Shown: positions 48,854 to 59,119, counted from the stretch's first letter. The stretch: DNA of 64,000 bases from Algibacter sp. (GCF_029245835.1 NZ_JAQWOO010000037.1:1-64000), one strand, 5' to 3'. Notes: generated by a model not told the origin, from the letters alone. Numbers and translations: made by a program.

Positions 48854-51262
48854 ATGAGCAAACGAAGAATAAAAAAAATAGCCATTATTGGCTCTGGAAT
48901 TATGGGAAGTGGCATTGCATGTCATTTCGCAAATATTGGCGTCGATGTATTATTATTAGATATCGTTCCTAGAGAACTAAATGATAAAGAAAAAGCAAAA
49001 GGCTTAACTTTAGAAGATAAAGGAGTTAGAAACAGACTAGTAAATGATGCTCTGACTGCGTCATTAAAATCTAAACCCTCTCCTATTTATCATCAAGATT
49101 TTGCAAGCAGAATTACTACGGGAAATCTTGAAGATGATATTGCTAAAGTTTCAGGGGTTGATTGGATAATGGAAGTTGTTGTTGAGCGTTTAGATATTAA
49201 ACAACAGGTTTTTGAAAATCTAGAAAAATATAGAACAACCGGAACTTTAATTACAAGTAACACCTCTGGTATTCCTATTAAATTTATGAGTGAAGGGCGA
49301 TCTGAAGATTTTCAGAAGCATTTCTGCGGGACTCACTTTTTTAACCCAGCACGTTATTTAAAATTATTCGAAATCATTCCAGGACCAAAAACCGATGCTT
49401 CCGTTTTAGAATTCTTAAATGGTTATGGTGAGCAATTCCTTGGAAAAACTTCTGTAGTTGCCAAAGACACGCCAGCATTTATTGGAAACCGTATCGGAAT
49501 TTTTAGTATTCAAAGTTTATTCCACGCCGTTAAAGAATTAGATTTAACGGTTGAAGAAGTTGACAAATTATCAGGTCCAGTAATTGGTCGTCCAAAATCG
49601 GCCACTTTTAGAACTGTTGATGTTGTTGGATTAGATACTTTAGTTCACGTTGCCAATGGCATTAGAGAGAACTGTTTAAACGACGAACGTTTAGAATTGT
49701 TTAAATTGCCTGATTTCATCAATAGTATGATGGAAAATAAATGGTTAGGAAGTAAAACTGGGCAAGGATTTTATAAAAAACAAGTGTCAGCTGATGGTAA
49801 AAAGGAAATTTTAACGCTCGACTTAAACACATTAGAGTATCGTTCAGCTAAACGCGCAAAATTTGCCACCTTAGAGTTAACAAAATCTATAGATAAAGTT
49901 GTTGACCGTTTCAAAGTACTAGTGAACGGAAAAGATAAAGCTGGTGAATTCTACAGAAAAAGTTTTGCAGCCTTATTTGCTTATGTTTCAAATAGAATTC
50001 CTGAAATTACGGATGACTTATATAAGATTGATGATGCTATGAAAGCTGGGTTTGGATGGGAACATGGTCCTTTTCAAATTTGGGATGCTATTGGTGTTGA
50101 AGCTGGAATAGAAATCATGAAAGCTGAAGGTTTAGAACCTAATGCATGGGTAAGCGATATGCTTGCTTCAGGAAGTTCTTCTTTCTATACCGTAAAAAAC
50201 GGAGCAACATATGCTTATGATATTCCTAAGAAAACACAAGAAAAAATTCCTAGACAAGATAGCTTCATAATATTAGATAATATTAGAAAATCTAACGAAG
50301 TATTCAAAAACTCTGGAGTTGTTGTTGAAGATTTAGGAGATGGTATTCTCAACCTAGAATTCCAATCTAAAATGAATACCATTGGTGGCGATGTGCTTGC
50401 TGGATTAAATAAGGCGATTGATATTGCTGAAAAAGATTTCGCAGGTTTAGTAGTTGGTAATCAAGGTGCAAACTTCTCTGTTGGTGCAAATATAGGTATG
50501 ATTTTTATGATGGCTGCAGAACAGGAGTATGATGAACTTAATGGCGCCATTAAATATTTCCAAGATAGCATGATGCGTATGCGTTATTCATCAATACCAA
50601 CAATTTCTGCCCCACACGGCATGTCTTTGGGTGGTGCTTGTGAATTATCAATGCACGCCGATAAAGTTGTTGCAGCAGCAGAAACCTATATGGGACTTGT
50701 AGAGTTTGGAGTTGGAGTGATTCCTGGAGGTGCTGGATCAAAAGAAATGGCATTAAGAGCGTCTGATACTTTTAGAAAAGGTGATGTGCAATTAAATACA
50801 TTACAGGAGTACTTTCTAACTATTGGAATGGCCAAAGTATCGACTTCTGCTTATGAAGCTTTCGATTTAGGTGTGCTTCAAAAAGGAAAAGATATTGTGG
50901 TGGTTAATAAAGACCGACAAATTGCAGTAGCCAAACAACATGCCAAATTGATGGCAGAAATGGGCTATACGCAACCTATTCGCAGAAAAGATGTTCTTGT
51001 TCTTGGCAAACAAGCCTTAGGTATGTTTCTAGTAGGAACCGATGCTATGAAAGACTCGAATTATATTAGCGAACACGATATGAAAATTGCTAACAAATTA
51101 GCTTACGTTATGGCCGGTGGAGATTTATCTGAACCAACTTTAGTTAGCGAGCAATATTTATTAGACTTAGAACGTGAAGCTTTCCTTTCGCTTTGCACAG
51201 AGCGCAAGACTTTAGAAAGAATTCAGCACATGTTAACCAAAGGAAAACCTTTAAGAAACTAA
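48854..51262 (+). CDS. 3-hydroxyacyl-CoA dehydrogenase / enoyl-CoA hydratase (FadN-like)
   Basis: The 802-residue protein begins with the NAD site IAIIGSGIMGSGIACHFA, followed by the 3-hydroxyacyl-CoA dehydrogenase N- and C-terminal domains (THFFNPARYLKLFEIIPG, residues to about 410), and ends with a crotonase domain (about 480-700) with the oxyanion-type SAPHGMSLGGACELSMHAD and EFGVGVIPGGAGSKEMALR. The dehydrogenase-first order is that of FadN, not of FadB. It performs the two middle steps of beta-oxidation and is followed by the thiolase after 4 bases. Confidence 0.93.
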   Translation: MSKRRIKKIAIIGSGIMGSGIACHFANIGVDVLLLDIVPRELNDKEKAKGLTLEDKGVRNRLVNDALTASLKSKPSPIYHQDFASRITTGNLEDDIAKVSGVDWIMEVVVERLDIKQQVFENLEKYRTTGTLITSNTSGIPIKFMSEGRSEDFQKHFCGTHFFNPARYLKLFEIIPGPKTDASVLEFLNGYGEQFLGKTSVVAKDTPAFIGNRIGIFSIQSLFHAVKELDLTVEEVDKLSGPVIGRPKSATFRTVDVVGLDTLVHVANGIRENCLNDERLELFKLPDFINSMMENKWLGSKTGQGFYKKQVSADGKKEILTLDLNTLEYRSAKRAKFATLELTKSIDKVVDRFKVLVNGKDKAGEFYRKSFAALFAYVSNRIPEITDDLYKIDDAMKAGFGWEHGPFQIWDAIGVEAGIEIMKAEGLEPNAWVSDMLASGSSSFYTVKNGATYAYDIPKKTQEKIPRQDSFIILDNIRKSNEVFKNSGVVVEDLGDGILNLEFQSKMNTIGGDVLAGLNKAIDIAEKDFAGLVVGNQGANFSVGANIGMIFMMAAEQEYDELNGAIKYFQDSMMRMRYSSIPTISAPHGMSLGGACELSMHADKVVAAAETYMGLVEFGVGVIPGGAGSKEMALRASDTFRKGDVQLNTLQEYFLTIGMAKVSTSAYEAFDLGVLQKGKDIVVVNKDRQIAVAKQHAKLMAEMGYTQPIRRKDVLVLGKQALGMFLVGTDAMKDSNYISEHDMKIANKLAYVMAGGDLSEPTLVSEQYLLDLEREAFLSLCTERKTLERIQHMLTKGKPLRN

Positions 51263-51266
51263 GAAA

Positions 51267-52460
51267 ATGAAAACAGCATATATAGTAAAAGCATATAGAA
51301 CCGCAGTTGGTAAGGCACCAAAAGGCGTGTTCCGTTTTAAAAGAACAGATGAATTGGCAGCCGAAACCATCAAATATATGATGAAAGAGTTACCCAATTT
51401 AGATCCAAAACGTATTGATGATGTTATTGTTGGTAATGCGATGCCTGAAGGGTCTCAAGGACTAAATATGGCACGATTAATCTCTTTAATGGGACTAGAA
51501 GTTATTGATGTTCCTGGAGTAACCGTTAATCGATTTTGTTCTTCCGGTGTAGAAACGATTGCTATGGCAACTGCAAAAATCCAAGCTGGAATGGCAGAAT
51601 GTATTATCGCAGGTGGTGCAGAAAGCATGAGCAGCGTACCAATGACAGGGTTTAAACCAGAATTAAATTATGATGCCATTGTTAAAGCTGGTCACGAAGA
51701 TTATTATTGGGGCATGGGAAATACTGCCGAAGCAGTCGCTAACCAATTTAAAGTATCTCGTGAGGACCAAGACGAATTTGCTTTTAATTCTCATATGAAA
51801 GCTTTAAAAGCACAAGCAGAAAATCGTTTTCAAGATCAAATTGTACCTATTGAAGTAGAACAAACTTATATAGATGCTAACGGAAAAAAGGCAATAAAAA
51901 AGTATACAGTTACAAAGGATGAAGGCCCTCGTGCCGGAACCAGTAAAGAAGCTTTAGCAAAACTAAGAGCCGTATTTGCCGCTGGCGGAAGTGTTACTGC
52001 TGGTAACTCATCTCAAATGAGTGATGGCGCAGCATTTGTTATGGTAATGAGTGAAGATATGGTTAAAGAGTTAAATCTTGAACCCGTAGCAAGAATGGTA
52101 AATTATGCAGCTGCAGGTGTTGAACCGCGCATTATGGGAATAGGTCCTGTAAAGGCTATTCCAAAAGCATTAAAATTAGCTGGTCTAAAACAAAGTGATT
52201 TAGATTTAATCGAATTGAATGAAGCATTTGCATCGCAATCTTTAGCAGTAATTAGAGAGTTAGATTTAAATCCAGACATAATAAATGTTAATGGAGGAGC
52301 CATTGCTCTTGGTCATCCACTGGGGTGTACAGGAGCAAAACTTTCTGTACAGTTATTTGATGAAATGCGTAAACGTGATATGAAAGGTAAATATGGAGCA
52401 GTTACCATGTGTGTAGGTACAGGACAAGGTGCATGTGGCATCTTTGAATTTTTAAATTAA
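51267..52460 (+). CDS. Acetyl-CoA C-acyltransferase (beta-oxidation thiolase)
   Basis: The 397-residue thiolase has the acyl-enzyme Cys in VNRFCSSGVETIAMA, the NEAF block ELNEAFASQ, the His in GGAIALGHPLGCTGA and the second Cys in TMCVGTGQG. It cleaves 3-ketoacyl-CoA to acetyl-CoA and a shortened acyl-CoA. The tight spacing with the preceding multifunctional enzyme (4 bases) points to a FadA/FadI-type pair and one transcript. Confidence 0.93.
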   Translation: MKTAYIVKAYRTAVGKAPKGVFRFKRTDELAAETIKYMMKELPNLDPKRIDDVIVGNAMPEGSQGLNMARLISLMGLEVIDVPGVTVNRFCSSGVETIAMATAKIQAGMAECIIAGGAESMSSVPMTGFKPELNYDAIVKAGHEDYYWGMGNTAEAVANQFKVSREDQDEFAFNSHMKALKAQAENRFQDQIVPIEVEQTYIDANGKKAIKKYTVTKDEGPRAGTSKEALAKLRAVFAAGGSVTAGNSSQMSDGAAFVMVMSEDMVKELNLEPVARMVNYAAAGVEPRIMGIGPVKAIPKALKLAGLKQSDLDLIELNEAFASQSLAVIRELDLNPDIINVNGGAIALGHPLGCTGAKLSVQLFDEMRKRDMKGKYGAVTMCVGTGQGACGIFEFLN

Positions 52461-52462
52461 AT

Positions 52463-52642
52463 GAGGCCCTCCTAACCTCCCCAAAGGGAAGGAAAACTCA
52501 TAACCAGTAAAAATATCCGTGCAAACACGCAATAGATTTCTCTCCTTCGTAGAGAGTTAAAAAGTAAAAAGATAAAAACAAAGTATAACTTAAAAAACAC
52601 CCCGTAACAGATCTCCCCCTTTAGGGGGAGTTAGAGGGGGCT
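52463..52642. repeat. Cluster of three REP-like palindromic repeats between thiolase and acyl-CoA dehydrogenase
   Basis: Three G/C-rich palindromic units stand out in an AT-rich genome: cctccccaaagggaagg (about 52477-52493), ctctccttcgtagagag (52540-52556) and ctccccctttagggggag with ttagaggggg after it (52613-52640). Units of this look recur as dispersed intergenic repeats in Flavobacteriaceae. The last ends just before the acyl-CoA dehydrogenase start and may shape mRNA ends inside the operon. Confidence 0.6.
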
Positions 52643-52646
52643 TATT

Positions 52647-54449
52647 ATGGAAAAAGACATTTTACGTGGCGGTCAATTCTTAGTTAAAGAAATCGATTGT
52701 GAAGATATTTTTACACCTGAAGATTTCAATGAAGATCAGCTTATGATGAAAGAAGCTGTAACCGAATTTGTAGACAGAGAAATTTGGTCTAAAAAGGCAC
52801 AATTTGAAAAGAAAGATTATGCCTTAACGGAGTCGTGCATGAGACAAGCTGGAGACTTAGGTTTTTTAAGTGTTTCAGTTCCTGAAGAGTATGGTGGCAT
52901 GGGTATGGGCTTTGTCGATACCGTTTTAGTTTGTGATTTCATTTCTGGTGCAACGGGTTCTTTTAGCACAGCTTTTGGAGCACATACTGGTATTGGAACA
53001 ATGCCTATTACTTTATACGGTAATGAAGAACAAAAACAAAAGTATGTCCCTAAATTGGCTTCTGGCGAATGGTTTGGTTCTTATTGTTTAACTGAACCTA
53101 GTGCAGGTAGTGACGCTAATTCTGGAAAAACGAAAGCGGTACTTTCTGATGATGGTAAAACATATAAGATTACCGGTCAGAAAATGTGGATTTCCAATGC
53201 TGGTTTTTGCAGCTTGATGATTGTTTTTGCTAGAATTGAAGATGATAAAAACATCACGGGTTTTATCGTTGAGTACGACCCAGAAAATCCGAACGGAATA
53301 ACCATGGGTGAAGAAGAGCATAAGCTTGGTATTCGTGCCTCTTCTACGCGACAAGTATTCTTTAACGACACTGTGGTTCCTGTTGAAAATATGTTGTCTA
53401 CAAGAGGAAATGGCTTTAAAATTGCCATGAATGCACTTAATGTAGGAAGAATAAAATTAGCCGCTGCTTGTTTAGATGCACAACGTCGTGTGATTTCAGA
53501 ATCTGTAAATTATGCCAATGAAAGGGTTCAATTTAAAGTTCCAATTTCAAGCTTTGGCGCTATTCGCCAAAAAATCGCAGAAATGGCTACTAATTGTTGG
53601 GTTGGTGAAGCTGCAACTTATCGTGCATCCAAAAATATTGAAGACCGCATTACTATTCGTCAAAATAACGAAAAAGACACACATCAAGAAGCTGAACTAA
53701 AAGGTGTTGAAGAATATGCCATTGAATGTTCTATTCTAAAAGTAGCTGTTTCAGAATTTATTCAAAAATGTTCTGATGAAGGTATCCAAATTTATGGTGG
53801 TATGGGCTTCTCTGAAGAAACACCGATAGAATCTGCTTGGAGGGATGCTAGAATTGCAAGAATTTATGAAGGGACTAATGAAATTAACAGAATGCTTTCT
53901 ATTGGTATGTTAATTAAAAAAGCCATGAAAGGTCATGTTGATTTATTAGGCCCTGCTCAAGATGTAGCAAAAGAACTTACCGGAATTCCTTCTTTTGAAG
54001 TACCAGATTTTTCAGAGTTATTTTCTGAAGAAAAAAGTATTGTTAAAAACCTTAAAAAATTATTTTTAATGGTAGCTGGTGCTGCCCTTCAGAAATATGG
54101 AGAAAAAATTGAAGAGCAACAACAACTTATGTTAGCCGCTTCAGATATATTAATTCAAGTATATTTAGCAGAATCTGCTATTCTTCGTGCTGAAAAAATG
54201 GCAAAGAAAGAAGGTGAAGACAATGTGAAAGAACAAATAGCCATGGCAAAATTAAACTTATTCCATGCTATTGATGTTATTGAAACTGCGGGAAAACATT
54301 CTATAATTTCGTTCTCTACGGGTGATGAACAACGAATGATGCTTATGGGCTTGAAGCGTTACATCAAATATGTAAACATGCCAAATATTATAGAATTAAG
54401 ACATATTATTGCTGAAAAAGTAATTAAAGAAAATAAATATTGTTTTTAA
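52647..54449 (+). CDS. Acyl-CoA dehydrogenase, long form with C-terminal extension
   Basis: The 600-residue protein has the acyl-CoA dehydrogenase core (about 25-420) with YCLTEPSAGSDANS, KMWISNAGFC for FAD contact and the motif IYEGTNEINR that carries the usual catalytic Glu, plus an extra roughly 170-residue helical tail as in very-long-chain enzymes. It makes the first oxidation of beta-oxidation. It is separated from the thiolase by the REP-like repeats, and a strong terminator follows. Confidence 0.93.
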   Translation: MEKDILRGGQFLVKEIDCEDIFTPEDFNEDQLMMKEAVTEFVDREIWSKKAQFEKKDYALTESCMRQAGDLGFLSVSVPEEYGGMGMGFVDTVLVCDFISGATGSFSTAFGAHTGIGTMPITLYGNEEQKQKYVPKLASGEWFGSYCLTEPSAGSDANSGKTKAVLSDDGKTYKITGQKMWISNAGFCSLMIVFARIEDDKNITGFIVEYDPENPNGITMGEEEHKLGIRASSTRQVFFNDTVVPVENMLSTRGNGFKIAMNALNVGRIKLAAACLDAQRRVISESVNYANERVQFKVPISSFGAIRQKIAEMATNCWVGEAATYRASKNIEDRITIRQNNEKDTHQEAELKGVEEYAIECSILKVAVSEFIQKCSDEGIQIYGGMGFSEETPIESAWRDARIARIYEGTNEINRMLSIGMLIKKAMKGHVDLLGPAQDVAKELTGIPSFEVPDFSELFSEEKSIVKNLKKLFLMVAGAALQKYGEKIEEQQQLMLAASDILIQVYLAESAILRAEKMAKKEGEDNVKEQIAMAKLNLFHAIDVIETAGKHSIISFSTGDEQRMMLMGLKRYIKYVNMPNIIELRHIIAEKVIKENKYCF

Positions 54450-54488
54450 TCTTAAACACAAAATTTATAGAGTGACTAACTCAATTTT

Positions 54489-54524
54489 AAAAAACGCTTC
54501 GAATTAATTTTCGAAGCGTTTTTT
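54489..54524 (+). terminator. Rho-independent terminator of the beta-oxidation operon
   Basis: AAAAAACGCTTCGAA and TTCGAAGCGTTTTTT are perfect 15-base arms around a 6-base loop, with the T run built in, 40 bases after the acyl-CoA dehydrogenase stop. The A/T symmetry makes it able to act on both strands. Confidence 0.9.
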
Positions 54525-54554
54525 ATTTCAGTATTTTTAGATAAATTTTTAAAT

Positions 54555-55889
54555 ATGAAAACGTTAATTTCTGCAGCTTTCCTTTTATCTGTTCATTTTA
54601 TTATTGCACAAACTAACACACAGGTATACGATATTATTTCTGATATATCAGCAAATAGAATTCAAAAGGATGTTCAAACTCTTGTAGATTTTGGAACTAG
54701 AAACACATTTAGTGACACCATTTCAAATACACGGGGTATAGGTGCTGCAAGAAGATGGATTAAATCTGAGTTTTCAACCATTTCGAAAAATTGTGATAAT
54801 TGCTTAAATGTATTTTACCAAAAAGATTTTGTTTCAAAACAAGGCAATAGTCGTGTACCTCATGATGCTTGGGTTGTTAATGTAGTTGCTATTCAAAAAG
54901 GCACAAAATACCCTAACCGCTATATTATTATGAGCGGTGATATTGACTCTAGAGCAAGTGACACTATGGATTTTACAACAGATGCTCCTGGAGCCAACGA
55001 TAATGCATCAGGTATGGCAGGCACTATTGAAGCAGCTCGTGTACTTTCAAAATATACATTTGAAAGTAGTATTGTTTATGTTGGTTTATCTGGCGAAGAA
55101 CAAGGTTTATTTGGTGGCGCTGGATTAGCAAAATATGCTAAAGATAATAGTTGGGATATTATTGGTGTTTTAAATAATGATATGATTGGAAATATTAAAG
55201 GGGTTGATGGCATTATTGACAATAGAACCTTTAGAATTTTTTCTGAACCTGTTCCTCCAACCGAAACTGATAGAGAAAGAAAAATGCGCAGGTTTTATGG
55301 TGGTGAAGTAGATGGTATTTCGAGGCAATTAGCACGTTACATCTATAAAACTACTAAAACATACATGCCAGAAATGAATCCCATGATGGTTTACAGGTTA
55401 GACCGTTTTGGTCGTGGCGGTCATCATCGTCCTTTTAACGACTTAGGGTACGCTGGTATTAGAATAATGGAGGCACACGAAAATTACACACAGCAGCATC
55501 AAGACATTAGAGTTGAAAATGGTATTAAATATGGGGATGTCATTGAGCATGTCAATTTTGAATATGCAAAAAAACTAACTGCCGTAAATGCTATTAATTT
55601 AGCAAGTTTAGCGTCCTCTCCTCCTGCCCCAAAAAGTGTTTCGATTGGGGGTATTGTAGAACCTTCAGTTAAATTTAAATGGAATAAAGTTGATGGCGCA
55701 AAAGGTTATAAAATTTACTGGAGAGAAACCACCTCCCCAACTTGGGATCACAGTCGTTATGTGGGTGATGTTTCAGAATTCTTATTAGATGGTATTGTTA
55801 TTGATAATTACTTTTTTGGAATAGCTTCAGTTGGAGAGAATGGTTTTGAAAGTGTTGTTGTGTTTCCTAATAACGTTTTTAGGGATTAA
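54555..55889 (+). CDS. Secreted M28-family metallopeptidase with C-terminal FN3 domain
   Basis: The 444-residue protein has a Sec signal (LLSVHFIIAQ), the M28 di-zinc core at about 105-350 with PGANDNASG and SGEEQGLFGG, and a fibronectin-III-like tail (about 360-444). At the place of the usual first ligand motif HxD it reads SGDIDSR, so the His is an Asp. The remaining ligands appear present. It may be an aminopeptidase or carboxypeptidase in the periplasm or outside the cell. Confidence 0.85.
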   Translation: MKTLISAAFLLSVHFIIAQTNTQVYDIISDISANRIQKDVQTLVDFGTRNTFSDTISNTRGIGAARRWIKSEFSTISKNCDNCLNVFYQKDFVSKQGNSRVPHDAWVVNVVAIQKGTKYPNRYIIMSGDIDSRASDTMDFTTDAPGANDNASGMAGTIEAARVLSKYTFESSIVYVGLSGEEQGLFGGAGLAKYAKDNSWDIIGVLNNDMIGNIKGVDGIIDNRTFRIFSEPVPPTETDRERKMRRFYGGEVDGISRQLARYIYKTTKTYMPEMNPMMVYRLDRFGRGGHHRPFNDLGYAGIRIMEAHENYTQQHQDIRVENGIKYGDVIEHVNFEYAKKLTAVNAINLASLASSPPAPKSVSIGGIVEPSVKFKWNKVDGAKGYKIYWRETTSPTWDHSRYVGDVSEFLLDGIVIDNYFFGIASVGENGFESVVVFPNNVFRD

Positions 55890-55942
55890 ATATGAACGTA
55901 CTCTTAATAACATTTTTGCTTAAATTTAAATAAAACTAGTCA

Positions 55943-57589
55943 ATGAAATATTGTTACAGCTTATTAATAGTGGTTTTACTATCTCCGCTAGCTTTTTTAA
56001 ATGCACAAGGTTTGCTTTTAGAAAAAAATAATTTCACAAGGCAAGATACATTAAGAGGAAGTATTACCCCTGAACGTGCTTGGTGGGATTTAACCTATTA
56101 TCATTTAGATATAAAAGTTGATCCAGATAATAAATTCATATCTGGCAAAAACACCATTCAATATAAGGTTTTAGAACAAGATTCTGTCTTACAAATTGAT
56201 TTACAATCGCCTATGAAACTTCTAAAAGCTGTTCAAAATGGAAAAGCATTAAAGATTAAACATGATGGTAATGCACATTTCATATCACTATTTGAAAACC
56301 AAAACATTGATGACATCAATAATTTAACAGTCTATTATGAAGGTCACCCTAAAGAGGCAGCTAATGCACCATGGGACGGTGGTATTTCTTGGAAAAAAGA
56401 TAAAAACGGAAATCATTTTATAGCCTCATCTTGTCAAGGGTTGGGGGCTAGTGTTTGGTGGCCATGTAAAGACCACATGTATGACGAAGTAGATAGTATG
56501 CAAATTAGCGTAAACGTACCAAGTAAATTAATCAATGTTTCTAATGGTAGGTTAAGACGCGTCGAGCAAATAGGTGATACAAAAACATACACTTGGGTGG
56601 TAAAAAACCCTATAAATAATTATGGCGTTAATATTAATATTGGAGATTATGTAAATTTTTCTGAAGTCTATGATGGAATGGCGGGGAATCTTGATATGGA
56701 TTACTATGTTTTAAGTTACAATCTTGAAAAAGCCAAAGCGCAATTTAAACAAGCGCCAATGATGATAAAAGCTTTTGAGCATTGGTTTGGGCAATATCCA
56801 TTTTATAGAGATAGTTTTAAACTTGTTGAAGTCCCTTATTTAGGCATGGAACACCAAAGCTCTGTGACTTATGGTAATGGGTATCAAAATGGGTATCTAG
56901 GAAATGATTTGTCAGGAACTGGTTGGGGTCTAAAATTTGATTTCATTATTATTCATGAATCAGGACACGAGTGGTTTGCTAATAATATTACATATAAAGA
57001 CGTAGCAGATATGTGGATTCATGAAGGATTTACCGCCTATTCTGAAAATTTATATTTGGATTATCACTTTGGGAAAGAAGCTTCAGCGGAATATGTTATT
57101 GGTACTCGAAAAAACATTCAAAACGATAGACCGATAATTGGATTTTACAATGTGAACAAAGAAGGTTCTGGAGATATGTACTATAAAGGCGCCAATATGC
57201 TTCATACGCTAAGACAACTTCTTGAAGATGATGAAAAATGGCGAAAAATTTTGCGTAAAATGAACGTTGAGTTTTATCATCAAACGGTAACTACTCAACA
57301 AATTGAAAGTTTTCTATCTAAAGAAACTGGTATTGACTTAACTGCATTTTTTAATCAGTATCTGAGAACTACTAAAATACCAACTTTAGAATTTTCAATT
57401 AAGAAGAAGGATTTAAAATATAGATGGACAAACATTGTTGAAAACTTCGATATGCCCATTCAAGTTAAAATAAATAACGAAGAAAAATGGTTATTTCCTA
57501 AAGCTGAATGGAACACGATGTCATCAGATTCTAAAATCAATACTTTTGAAATTGATCCTGATTTTTATATAGAATCAAAAACCCTGTAA
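55943..57589 (+). CDS. Secreted M1-family metallopeptidase
   Basis: The 548-residue protein has a signal peptide (LLSPLAFLNAQG), an M1-type beta-saddle N-terminal domain, the exopeptidase-like segment YLGMEHQS in the GAMEN position, and the zinc site HESGHEWF followed by WIHEGFTAYSE (HExxH-18-E). It resembles the aminopeptidase-N group, which trims peptides from the N-terminus. It follows the M28 peptidase in the same direction, a pair suited to using extracellular peptides. Confidence 0.9.
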   Translation: MKYCYSLLIVVLLSPLAFLNAQGLLLEKNNFTRQDTLRGSITPERAWWDLTYYHLDIKVDPDNKFISGKNTIQYKVLEQDSVLQIDLQSPMKLLKAVQNGKALKIKHDGNAHFISLFENQNIDDINNLTVYYEGHPKEAANAPWDGGISWKKDKNGNHFIASSCQGLGASVWWPCKDHMYDEVDSMQISVNVPSKLINVSNGRLRRVEQIGDTKTYTWVVKNPINNYGVNINIGDYVNFSEVYDGMAGNLDMDYYVLSYNLEKAKAQFKQAPMMIKAFEHWFGQYPFYRDSFKLVEVPYLGMEHQSSVTYGNGYQNGYLGNDLSGTGWGLKFDFIIIHESGHEWFANNITYKDVADMWIHEGFTAYSENLYLDYHFGKEASAEYVIGTRKNIQNDRPIIGFYNVNKEGSGDMYYKGANMLHTLRQLLEDDEKWRKILRKMNVEFYHQTVTTQQIESFLSKETGIDLTAFFNQYLRTTKIPTLEFSIKKKDLKYRWTNIVENFDMPIQVKINNEEKWLFPKAEWNTMSSDSKINTFEIDPDFYIESKTL

Positions 57590-57592
57590 GTT

Positions 57593-58183
57593 TTGGAAGA
57601 TTATCCCGAAATTCACTTTGAGCGCGATACCGATTGGTATGATTGGTTACTAAACAATTACAATAAAGCTAATGGTGTCTATCTTATTTTTTACAAATTA
57701 GAACTAAATATTCCAACTATGCGATGGGAGGAGGCCGTAAAAGTTGCCCTTTGTTTTGGATGGATAGACTCTAAAGTACAAAGTTTAGGAAACGGGAAAA
57801 GGTGTCAATATTTTTCTCCAAGAAACCCAAAAGGGAATTGGAGTGCTTTAAACAAAAAATATGTTAAAGATTTAATTACAAATGGATTGATGCATGAAGC
57901 AGGCTATAAAATGATTGATTTAGCTAAACAAACTGGAACTTGGACTGCCATGGATGATGTTGAAAATGGTGTTATCCCAATTGATTTACAACAAGCTTTC
58001 GATAAAAATAAAAGTGCTTTTAAAAACTATCAAAATTTTGCACGAGGCTATAGAAAAGGCTACTTATCATGGTTACACAGTGCAAAACGTGAGGAGACAA
58101 GAAAAAGTCGCATCATTCAAATTATTGAATTATGTGCTAATAATATTAAAAGTAGAAATACTAAATCATCCAATAAAAAATAA
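57593..58183 (+). CDS. YdeI/OmpD-associated-family protein
   Basis: The 196-residue protein starts at TTG (MEDYPEIHF), 3 bases after the peptidase stop, with no ATG at a better place. WEEAVKVALCFGWIDSKVQSL and YFSPRNPKGNWSALNKKYV are the hallmarks of the YdeI/OmdA-like family (sometimes called bacteriocin-protection). The C-terminus is rich in Lys/Arg. The biochemical role is unknown. Confidence 0.8.
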   Translation: MEDYPEIHFERDTDWYDWLLNNYNKANGVYLIFYKLELNIPTMRWEEAVKVALCFGWIDSKVQSLGNGKRCQYFSPRNPKGNWSALNKKYVKDLITNGLMHEAGYKMIDLAKQTGTWTAMDDVENGVIPIDLQQAFDKNKSAFKNYQNFARGYRKGYLSWLHSAKREETRKSRIIQIIELCANNIKSRNTKSSNKK

Positions 58184-58190
58184 AAAAACA

Positions 58191-59072
58191 TTATGGGTTT
58201 ATAAAAGCATTAATCTCAGAAGTATTTATTTTTGGATTAGCACCTTCTTGCTGCGCTACTAAAGCTCCCACTCCACAAGCAAAATCAATAGCTTTTTGTG
58301 GGTTTATATTATTTAATAGTTGGCTAATTAGAGACCCTAAAAAAGAATCTCCAGCACCAACAGTATCAACTACTTTTATTTTATATCCACTATTATAGAA
58401 AAGTGTGTTTTTATATAGCAACACAGCGCCATGTTCGCCTTTTGTAACACATATATGTTTTGTATTTGTTTTTTCACTTATAAAATATAAATTCTGCTCT
58501 AAAGAATTGTATTTTGAACCCATAAATGCACTTACCTCATAGAGCTCATCATCATTAAATTTTATAAAATCTGACACGTTCATGAGGTAAATTAATACTT
58601 CCTTAGAATAGTAAGGCGGCCTTAAATTAAGGTCGAATATTTTATAGCTTGCTAATTCTATCAGTTCAAAAAGTGTTTCTCTAGAAACAACATCTCTAGT
58701 AATTAAACTACCAAATACAAAAGCATCTGAATATTTTACAGCATCTTTAGAGGGCTCTGTTAAAACAATTTTGTCCCAAGCCCTAGGATACATAATGTCA
58801 TAACTTGCAGATCCTTTATCATTTAAAGTCACATGAACTTCGCCAGTAGCATAGTTTTCAAGCTTTTGTATGCAATTGGTGTTAAGATTCTTTTTTTCTA
58901 AAAAATCAATTATACCCTTACCGTTATCGTCACTTCCGATAGCACTAATCATGGTTACGCAGTGCTTAAAAGATGCTAGACGCCACGCGACATTTAACGG
59001 TGCACCTCCAATTTTTTTATGAGAAGTAAAGACGTCCCAAAGTACTTCTCCAAAACAAACGATATTAGCCAT
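58191..59072 (-). CDS. Fructokinase (PfkB family)
   Basis: The 293-residue PfkB kinase begins IVCFGEVLWDVF, with KKIGGAPLNVAWRLA for sugar binding and VDTVGAGDSFLGSL with the catalytic Asp. The pattern GGAPLNVAWRL is close to fructokinases. It is last in a minus-strand set with the sucrose-synthase-type genes, so it probably phosphorylates the fructose freed by the invertase-like domain. Confidence 0.82.
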   Translation of the reverse strand: MANIVCFGEVLWDVFTSHKKIGGAPLNVAWRLASFKHCVTMISAIGSDDNGKGIIDFLEKKNLNTNCIQKLENYATGEVHVTLNDKGSASYDIMYPRAWDKIVLTEPSKDAVKYSDAFVFGSLITRDVVSRETLFELIELASYKIFDLNLRPPYYSKEVLIYLMNVSDFIKFNDDELYEVSAFMGSKYNSLEQNLYFISEKTNTKHICVTKGEHGAVLLYKNTLFYNSGYKIKVVDTVGAGDSFLGSLISQLLNNINPQKAIDFACGVGALVAQQEGANPKINTSEINAFINP

Positions 59073-59119
59073 AGAATCTATTTAAATGAAAATCGATAAA
59101 TAATCAACACAAGGTTTTA

